Shown here piece after piece: positions 7,580-12,748 of a stretch of 12,748 nt of DNA. Each line of letters begins with the position of its first letter. The first letter of the stretch is position 1. The translations under genes were made by a program, and so were the position numbers. The stretch is from Fidelibacterota bacterium UBA7303 (GTDB taxonomy: Bacteria; Fidelibacterota; Marinisomatia; Marinisomatales; UBA1611): NCBI GenBank assembly GCA_002471805.1, contig DKQR01000222.1:1-12748 (forward strand). Reading direction: 5' to 3'. The notes under the pieces were generated by a model. The model searched no databases and was not told where the DNA came from. It worked only from the letters and a program-made list of their open reading frames with translations.

Positions 7580-9573
7580 GCACTCCAGCTGACCGGGTGA
7601 AGGAACTCCGGGAAATCATAGAGCAACATAATTATAATTATTATATCCTGGATGACCCTGCTATTTCCGATGGAGAATACGACACGCTGTTCAGAGAACT
7701 GGAAACCCTGGAAGCGGAACATTCGCAACTCATCACTGCCGACTCACCTACCCAACGGGTCGGTGCAGAGCCTCTGGCTGAATTTAGTACAATCCAGCAC
7801 CGCTTACCCATGCTATCTCTGGCCAACGCAATGAATACAGAGGAACTCCTTGCCTTTGATGAACGAGTTAAAAAACGACTGGGCACTGAAAACAGCATTG
7901 AATACATGGCCGAACCAAAACTGGATGGACTCGGTATAGAACTTGTTTATGAACAAGGTGTAATGATTAGCGGATCCACCCGTGGTGATGGTTTTACCGG
8001 AGAGGATATCACCCAAAATTTGAAAACGATTCGTTCTCTGCCCTTAAAACTCCGGGGAAAGAATATTCCTGCCTTACTGGAAGCGCGAGGCGAAGTTTTT
8101 ATAAAAAAAGAAGATTTCATAACACTGAATAGGAACCAAGAAAAAGAAGGAAAATCAATTTTTGCCAACCCCAGGAATGCCGCTGCAGGCAGCCTGCGGC
8201 ATTTAGACCCTAGAATTACAGATAGTCGCCCTTTGTCTATATACTTTTACGAAGCGGGCAGTATGGAAGGAATTAGCTTCGAAACTCACGAGGAATTTCT
8301 TTCGGCCATAAAAGTTATGGGTTTACCGGTAAATCCTTTCATCGAGAAGATTTCAGGAGGAAATGAACTTGCAACATATCATAAGGAGTTAGAGATAAAA
8401 CGGAATAATCTTCCCTATGAGATTGACGGCACGGTATTTAAGGTTAATCATTATACAAAACGGGAGCAATTAGGCGCCCGCAGCCGGTCTCCGCGCTGGG
8501 CTATTGCCGGCAAATTCAAAGCTCAGCAAACTACCACGGTAATTAAGGATATTGATGTGCAGGTAGGGCGTACAGGAGCATTAACACCGGTAGCAAAATT
8601 AGAACCGGTTCATATTTCTGGTGTAACAGTAACCAACGCCACTCTTCATAACCAGGATGAAATCAACCGTAAGGATATCCGCATTGGAGATACGGTATTA
8701 ATCGAGCGCGCCGGGGATGTAATCCCCAAGGTTGTGCAGGTGATCCTGGAAAAACGCCCTCAACATTCAACACCATTTATAATTGTTATGCATTGTCCTG
8801 TCTGCGGTCATAAATCCTACAAGCCCGATGATGAGGCAGTGGCCCGCTGCATAAATATTTCCTGTCCGGCTCAGGTGAAAGGGCGCATTCAGCATTTTGT
8901 ATCCAAACTGGCCATGGACATTGAGGGACTGGGTGAAAAGATTGTGGATCAATTGGTAGAAGCAGGTTTTTTAAGAACAATTGATGATATTTTTACTCTA
9001 GAGCACCAGCCGGTGGCTGAATTGGAGGGGTTGGGCGAAAAATCAGCGGAAAACCTGATTCGGTCCATTCATGGTTCAAAAAAGACGAATTTTGCCCGTT
9101 TTGTCTATGCCTTAGGTATTCGTAATGTTGGCGAGCACACTGCCAAGGTGCTGGAAGCAAATTTTAATGGGGATATTAAAAAGTTCCAACGGACCACTGC
9201 AGAGGAACTGGAGGATATTGATGAGGTCGGCCCCATTATAGCCCAATCCATAATCCAATTTTGGCAGGACAAAACCAACCAAACCATGGTCCAGAACTGC
9301 CTGGAGAGGGGTGTCTTTTTAGCAAAAGTCAAACAGAAAACAGCCCTGCCTTTTTCTGGTCAAATCTTTGTTTTTACAGGCACTTTGGAAAAACTCAGTC
9401 GCCACAGGGCTAAACTTGTAGTGGAAAGCCTTGGCGGCAAGGCAACAGGTTCTGTAAGCAAAAAAACAACTTATGTGGTGGCGGGCAGCGGAACGGGATC
9501 CAAGTTAAAAAAAGCACAAATCCTGGGTATAAGGGTACTGTCAGAAGATGAATTTTTAACTCTGGTTAATTGA
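7576..9573 (+). CDS. ligA: NAD+-dependent DNA ligase
   Basis: LigA seals nicks in duplex DNA during replication and repair, using NAD+ to adenylate its active-site lysine. The 665-aa length is close to the E. coli enzyme. Domains in order: the Ia NAD+-binding region (residues 1 to about 65, with YYILDDPAISDGEYD), the nucleotidyltransferase domain with Lys115 in EPKLDGLG and later motifs (STRGDGFTGEDIT, EARGEVF, DGTVFKVN), an OB-fold with VQVGRTGALTPVAKLEPV, a four-Cys zinc finger (Cys407, 410, 425, 430), helix-hairpin-helix repeats (about 445-580, with LEGLGEKSAENL and VYALGIRNVGEHTA) and a C-terminal BRCT domain (about 590-665, ending near GTGSKLKKAQILGI). All key elements are present. The start overlaps the upstream stop by 4 bp. 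No terminator with a clear stem follows. Confidence 0.98.
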   Translation: MSTPADRVKELREIIEQHNYNYYILDDPAISDGEYDTLFRELETLEAEHSQLITADSPTQRVGAEPLAEFSTIQHRLPMLSLANAMNTEELLAFDERVKKRLGTENSIEYMAEPKLDGLGIELVYEQGVMISGSTRGDGFTGEDITQNLKTIRSLPLKLRGKNIPALLEARGEVFIKKEDFITLNRNQEKEGKSIFANPRNAAAGSLRHLDPRITDSRPLSIYFYEAGSMEGISFETHEEFLSAIKVMGLPVNPFIEKISGGNELATYHKELEIKRNNLPYEIDGTVFKVNHYTKREQLGARSRSPRWAIAGKFKAQQTTTVIKDIDVQVGRTGALTPVAKLEPVHISGVTVTNATLHNQDEINRKDIRIGDTVLIERAGDVIPKVVQVILEKRPQHSTPFIIVMHCPVCGHKSYKPDDEAVARCINISCPAQVKGRIQHFVSKLAMDIEGLGEKIVDQLVEAGFLRTIDDIFTLEHQPVAELEGLGEKSAENLIRSIHGSKKTNFARFVYALGIRNVGEHTAKVLEANFNGDIKKFQRTTAEELEDIDEVGPIIAQSIIQFWQDKTNQTMVQNCLERGVFLAKVKQKTALPFSGQIFVFTGTLEKLSRHRAKLVVESLGGKATGSVSKKTTYVVAGSGTGSKLKKAQILGIRVLSEDEFLTLVN

Positions 9574-9598
9574 TCAATATTCAAGAGCTGTTTTTTTG

Positions 9599-9614
9599 TT
9601 TTAATTAATTAAAA
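9599..9614. repeat. Perfect 16-bp AT palindrome after ligA
   Basis: TTTTAATTAATTAAAA is its own reverse complement. It lies 26 bp past the ligA stop and 22 bp before the next ATG, just after a run of seven T (9591-9597). An all-A/T palindrome is a poor terminator. It may be an A/T-rich promoter region or a protein-binding site for the 9637 gene, but it can also arise by chance in such sequence. Confidence 0.4.
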
Positions 9615-9636
9615 TAATTCATCAGTAAGTTCCTGC

Positions 9637-9954
9637 ATGGATATGATGAAAATTGAAGAAGTAGTGGGCGACCTTATTCTTATTGTGCTGCACAACCACG
9701 AACCGCTCCAGAAAATTGGTATTGACCAGGATAAAATCTTTGTTCGCGTCAAGGGTTACGATGAGAATGGAATGTGGATTCATCACCCCGGTTTTCAGGT
9801 ACCCAATATTACCGGCAAGGGCCGGGCCAAAACCAAGAAAGTAGAAGCCTCCATTCTTATACCCTGGGTCTTCATAGTGTCCCTCGTTCATTTTCCCGGC
9901 GCAGAGGGTTTCGACCTGCCCAGCCCGTTTGATTTGCACATCGGGTTTAAATAA
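9637..9954 (+). CDS. Small cytoplasmic protein of unknown function
   Basis: The 105-aa product has no signal peptide or membrane segment and appears beta-rich: GDLILIVLHN, DKIFVRVKGYDENGMWIHHP, KKVEASILIPWVFIVSLVHFPG, DLHIGFK. The pattern of short strands with a central 'VKGYDENGMWI' turn recalls small barrel folds, but I cannot name a family. Starts at 9637, 9643 or 9646 are all possible, and none has a Shine-Dalgarno. An open frame of 119 codons (9622-9981) exists on the opposite strand. I prefer the plus frame because it fits between co-directional genes, ends 6 bp before the ABC ATPase start and does not intrude into it. The position suggests co-expression with the transporter. Confidence 0.65.
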   Translation: MDMMKIEEVVGDLILIVLHNHEPLQKIGIDQDKIFVRVKGYDENGMWIHHPGFQVPNITGKGRAKTKKVEASILIPWVFIVSLVHFPGAEGFDLPSPFDLHIGFK

Positions 9955-9960
9955 ACACCG

Positions 9961-10887
9961 ATGCCTGAGCCGGCCATTCAAATTTCAGGACTGTTCAAGT
10001 CCTACGGAGATGTCCATGCGCTTTGCGGAGTGGACATGACCATTGACCAGGGTGAATTCTTCGGGATGCTGGGGCCCAACGGTGCAGGAAAAACCACCAC
10101 CATCAACATACTCACCGGACTGGTGTTTAACGACAGAGGGTCTACTCAGGTTTTTGGCAGAGATACGGTTACAGACTATCGATTTACCCGGTCCAAGATC
10201 GGCATTGCCGCCCAGGAGCTTTCCATAGACTGGTTCTTTCCCATTGAACGTTTGCTCTATTTCCAGGCCGGGTACTACGGTATTGCCCCCAGAAAAGCAA
10301 AATCCACCATTGATAACCTGTTAAAACGGCTGGGTCTGGATAAAAAACGAGATTCCCGCCTGCGGCAACTTTCCGGCGGCATGAAACGACGTTTTCAATT
10401 GGCTAAAGCTCTAGTCCATGATCCGGATATTATTATCCTGGATGAACCTACCGCCGGTATAGATGTGGAACTTCGCCGGGACCTGTGGCAGTACCTGCGG
10501 GACCTGCACAGTGCCGGGAAAACAATCCTGCTTACAACCCACTACATTGAAGAAGCAGAATTACTCTGCGGAAAAGTAGCTATCATTGACCAGGGCAAGG
10601 TCTTAAAGGAAGGCACTCCCAAAGCATTAACCCGGGAATTGGGACACGCAGGAATTACGGTCCAGCTGAATCAGGATGCAGTAAACTTAGAAAAACACCT
10701 ATCTGGTTTTACTTACACTGCCGAGGAGAATCGTTTGCACTTTGTAGTAAAAGATCCTGATTCTTCATTGCCGGAAATCATCCAGAAATTATCCCAAACG
10801 GAGGTACATATTCAGAGCATTACCACAAACTCTTCCTCACTGGAGGACGTTTTTTTAAGTTTAACCGGCAAAGGGATCAATGAGTAA
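9961..10887 (+). CDS. ABC transporter ATPase subunit, drug/ABC-2 exporter type
   Basis: This 308-aa cytoplasmic ATPase powers an ABC-2 family exporter. The nucleotide-binding domain is complete: Walker A GPNGAGKTTT (38-47), Q-loop Gln85 (AAQE), signature LSGGMKRR (137-144), Walker B IIILDEP (157-163) with catalytic Glu162, D-loop after TAGID, and switch His194 (LLTTHYIEEAE). The C-terminal extension (about 225-308), ending SSLEDVFLSLTGK, is typical of DrrA/CcmA-like ATPases that pair with ABC-2 permeases. The permease gene follows 55 bp downstream. The substrate cannot be read from the sequence; drugs, lipids and polysaccharides are all handled by this class. No Shine-Dalgarno precedes ATG 9961, which lies 6 bp after the previous stop. 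Confidence 0.93.
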   Translation: MPEPAIQISGLFKSYGDVHALCGVDMTIDQGEFFGMLGPNGAGKTTTINILTGLVFNDRGSTQVFGRDTVTDYRFTRSKIGIAAQELSIDWFFPIERLLYFQAGYYGIAPRKAKSTIDNLLKRLGLDKKRDSRLRQLSGGMKRRFQLAKALVHDPDIIILDEPTAGIDVELRRDLWQYLRDLHSAGKTILLTTHYIEEAELLCGKVAIIDQGKVLKEGTPKALTRELGHAGITVQLNQDAVNLEKHLSGFTYTAEENRLHFVVKDPDSSLPEIIQKLSQTEVHIQSITTNSSSLEDVFLSLTGKGINE

Positions 10888-10942
10888 TATTTTCAGCCGT
10901 AATCTACCCTTTGTTTGCAATCAGATAAACCCATAAAATAAT

Positions 10943-11704
10943 ATGAACTGGATCGGACTCTGGACTCTCATCAGGCGGGAAGTTGGTCGTTTTTTTTCTG
11001 TCTACCGCCAGACCGTACTACCAGGACTGATTTCCTCCGCCCTCTATATCCTGATCTTTGGTTTTACCCTGGAACAACGTATTTCTGAAATCCAGGGTGT
11101 CTCCTATACCTGGTTCATTTTACCCGGGCTTATCATGATGAACACCTTGACCAATGCCACTTCAAACACGGCCTCCTCTATGCTGCAGATGAAACTCCTG
11201 CAGCAGCTTCCTGATCTACTTACTGCACCTTTATCCGGTTTTGAAATTGCGCTTTCTTATATCATTGGCGGCGCTGTTCGGGGCCTGGTGAATGGTACAC
11301 TGGTTTTACTTTTAGGTGTTTTATTAATCAAGCTTCCTGTAATTGATCCTGTGGGAACAATCGCTTTTATCTTCCTGGTGTCTTGGGCCTTTGCTAGTAT
11401 GGGCTTGGTGCTTGGTCAGCTGGCTGATAGCTGGGACCAATTGGCTATGATGCAGAACTTTTTCCTGACGCCACTTAGTTTTCTGGGTGGGATATTTTAT
11501 TCAATTCAGATGCTGCCTGAATGGGCTCAGAGCCTTAGTTTTTTCAATCCTATTTATTATATGATCAACGGTATTCGCTATACAATATTGGGTATTAGTG
11601 ATTCCTCCATAAGTTTCAGTTTCTGGATGGCTGTAGCATTAACAATTATTTTTTCGGCAACTGCTATGCTGCTAATGCAGAGCGGGGAAAAAATCAAGCA
11701 ATGA
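10943..11704 (+). CDS. ABC-2 type transporter permease
   Basis: This 253-aa inner-membrane protein has about six hydrophobic segments in the ABC-2 arrangement: near residues 28-44 (LISSALYILIFGF), 58-72 (FILPGLIMMNTL), 100-130, 138-158 (AFIFLVSWAFASMGLVL), 171-188 (LTPLSFLGGIFYSI) and 226-245. The conserved 'LTPLSFLGGIFYSIQMLPEWAQ...NPIYYMINGIRY' C-terminal block is the family hallmark. It would dimerise and pair with the ATPase encoded at 9961-10887. The first segment follows an amphipathic N-terminal helix (LIRREVGRFFSVYRQTVLPG), as usual for the family. The stop codon overlaps the next start by 4 bp (ATGA), linking it to the barrel gene. Confidence 0.93.
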   Translation: MNWIGLWTLIRREVGRFFSVYRQTVLPGLISSALYILIFGFTLEQRISEIQGVSYTWFILPGLIMMNTLTNATSNTASSMLQMKLLQQLPDLLTAPLSGFEIALSYIIGGAVRGLVNGTLVLLLGVLLIKLPVIDPVGTIAFIFLVSWAFASMGLVLGQLADSWDQLAMMQNFFLTPLSFLGGIFYSIQMLPEWAQSLSFFNPIYYMINGIRYTILGISDSSISFSFWMAVALTIIFSATAMLLMQSGEKIKQ

Positions 11705-12417
11705 GCCGCAATGGGATTTTATTAATCTTTCTTTCAATTCTATGGGGCCACGATCCCCAGGCAGATGCTCCCCAGTGGACAGCCTATACTCGAGGCGGCT
11801 TTGTCAATGTAAGTAATAATAACTCCGGTGCCGCTACCTATTTCCGCCTGAAGAGAACTACCAGTTATACATTCCGGGATGTTCGCTTTTATGCCCATAT
11901 ATTTGGCTCAGATCAGGATATTCGATTCCGTCAAAAATCCAGCCGGATATTTGTCAGCCTGCCCTGGCTTTACAATTTTACTGCTGTATCCTACCAAAGA
12001 AATACCCTGGTGGATGTAGCCCTGCGTTACCACTACAACCAAGGATTGGGCATGCTGATCCGCAATACGGACAGCGGAAATATGACCACGGAAATGGGCA
12101 TGGCCTACGATATGTCTGACTACCTCGAGGACACCCGTAAAACGTCCTATTTGAAACTGGCCTTTACCCATGATCAGGATTTTCAATATATCAGCACCAA
12201 GCTGGAACTGGATTATTATTTTCAGATCAGCGATATTAATGTTTACGACCTTTCCCGCTTCCAAGCCATGGGGGAATTACAATGGAAATTTTATCATAAC
12301 CTGAAATTAATAGGTGGTGTGTACCAGGAACTTCCTGCAGATGGAACATATAACAATCAAAATGCTTTGCTCTATATAACCCTAAGTTGGAGTAAACGTC
12401 TACAATGGTCTTACTGA
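11701..12417 (+). CDS. Putative outer membrane beta-barrel, DUF481 (YdiY)-like
   Basis: The 238-aa product has an N-terminal signal (MSRNGILLIFLSILWG, cleavage around 16-22). After it come alternating polar/aromatic strands: TYFRLKRTTSYTFRDVRFYAHIF, SSRIFVSLPWLYNFTAVSYQ, DVALRYHYNQGLGMLI, STKLELDYYFQISD, ALLYITLSWS. The 'GLGMLIRNTDSGNMTTEMGMAY...YLEDTRKTSYLKLAF' order matches the DUF481 layout. The C-terminus (LQWSY) ends in an aromatic, as outer membrane barrels for BAM assembly usually do. The length is right for a 10-14 strand barrel. It overlaps the permease by 4 bp and the next gene by 13 bp, so it belongs to the exporter operon. E. coli YdiY is known as salt-induced; whether this protein forms a channel is unknown. 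Confidence 0.65.
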   Translation: MSRNGILLIFLSILWGHDPQADAPQWTAYTRGGFVNVSNNNSGAATYFRLKRTTSYTFRDVRFYAHIFGSDQDIRFRQKSSRIFVSLPWLYNFTAVSYQRNTLVDVALRYHYNQGLGMLIRNTDSGNMTTEMGMAYDMSDYLEDTRKTSYLKLAFTHDQDFQYISTKLELDYYFQISDINVYDLSRFQAMGELQWKFYHNLKLIGGVYQELPADGTYNNQNALLYITLSWSKRLQWSY

Positions 12418-12748
12418 AAAAAACTCTCTTATTATTTGTCTTTATGATTCTATCATGTGTGGTAGCTCAGGAATTAGATGATGATCTAACTTTGAACAAA
12501 AAGCCAATTATTATTTTACCGGCCAGAGATGCGGATAACCCCGGGTCTATCAGCAACAAACTCACTGCAATTGTAGCCCAGAAAGCCACAGAAATGGGTC
12601 GTTTTGAAGTCATCGATCGGCGGTTGGTAGACGCTATCCTGGAAGAACAGAAACTGCAACTCTCAGGGATGATCAGTGAGAGCCAAATCGTCAAGATCGG
12701 TGAGCTGGCTTCTGCTGAGGAAGCATTTATGGTCAATGTGATTGAATT
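12405..12748 (+). CDS. CsgG/LpoB-like exported protein, N-terminal part (cut by right edge)
   Basis: This frame opens at ATG 12405-12407, 13 bp before the upstream stop, and stays open to the end of the window (114 codons). It begins MVLLKKTLLLFVFMILSCVVAQ, a signal sequence. Cys18 after I-L-S could be a lipobox, but cleavage by signal peptidase I after VVA is also possible. The mature region has the hallmark of CsgG/LpoB-type domains: KKPIIILPARD, then SISNKLTAIVAQKATEMGRFEVIDR, then LVDAILEEQKLQLSGMISESQIVKIGELASAEEAFMVNVIE. In CsgG such a domain precedes secretion-pore strands; in LpoB it contacts a penicillin-binding protein. The visible part cannot separate these, and many relatives have no known role. 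Confidence 0.75.
   Translation, partial: MVLLKKTLLLFVFMILSCVVAQELDDDLTLNKKPIIILPARDADNPGSISNKLTAIVAQKATEMGRFEVIDRRLVDAILEEQKLQLSGMISESQIVKIGELASAEEAFMVNVIE

Noticed and set aside
9574..9614. Rho-independent terminator after ligA
   Set aside because: A run of seven T is present at 9591-9597, but no GC-containing stem precedes it; the nearby palindrome is only A/T and comes after the T run.
9622..9981. 119-codon minus-strand open frame opposite the 105-aa gene
   Set aside because: It overlaps the start of the well-supported ABC ATPase gene, runs against all neighbours, and its product has no recognisable pattern.
10880..10936. 18-codon open frame overlapping the end of the ABC ATPase gene (MSNIFSRNLPFVCNQINP)
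   Set aside because: The ATG overlap looks like translational coupling, but the product is too short and the 55-bp gap is better explained as leader of the permease gene.
12467..12736. 89-codon minus-strand open frame near the right edge
   Set aside because: It is the complement of the CsgG-like gene, which has a signal peptide and a recognisable domain pattern.

Overview
The window is a dense chromosomal stretch of a bacterium, with intergenic gaps mostly under 150 bp, AT-leaning composition and no sign of transposases, phage genes, CRISPR, tRNA or rRNA. An outer-membrane-barrel-like protein, predicted lipoproteins and a CsgG-like protein point to a Gram-negative envelope. Shine-Dalgarno motifs are nearly absent before the start codons; only one gene has a clear AGGAG. 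Together these suggest an FCB-type lineage, possibly Candidatus Marinimicrobia. That assignment is inference from style, not from a search.

The left third (about 1-5490) is read on the minus strand. In transcription order it holds a periplasmic LPP20/FlgP-like protein (4645-5490), a strong intrinsic terminator, carA (3400-4500), carB (213-3416) and the first 41 codons of an unidentified coiled-coil protein that runs off the left edge. CarA and CarB together make carbamoyl phosphate for pyrimidine and arginine synthesis, and their reading frames overlap by 17 bp. The terminator lies only about 44 bp before the carA start, inside a leader with alternative hairpins, so attenuation control of carAB is a real possibility.

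The right two thirds are read on the plus strand from a divergent intergenic region (5491-5579). First comes an uncharacterised envelope pair: a 324-aa putative lipoprotein with a C-terminal membrane anchor, then a 139-aa exported protein 5 bp later. A small secreted beta-rich protein follows, and its stop codon overlaps the start of ligA, the NAD+-dependent DNA ligase. After ligA comes a second compact block: a 105-aa unknown protein, an ABC ATPase, an ABC-2 permease, a DUF481-like outer membrane barrel and the N-terminal part of a CsgG/LpoB-like protein cut by the right edge. Short spacings and overlaps (6 bp gap, 4 bp and 13 bp overlaps) suggest that this block is one transcription unit built around the envelope.

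I see no clearly novel defence or mobile system. The most interesting items are the possible carAB attenuator, the uncharacterised lipoprotein pair at 5580-6979, and the ABC exporter linked to an outer membrane barrel and a CsgG-like protein.
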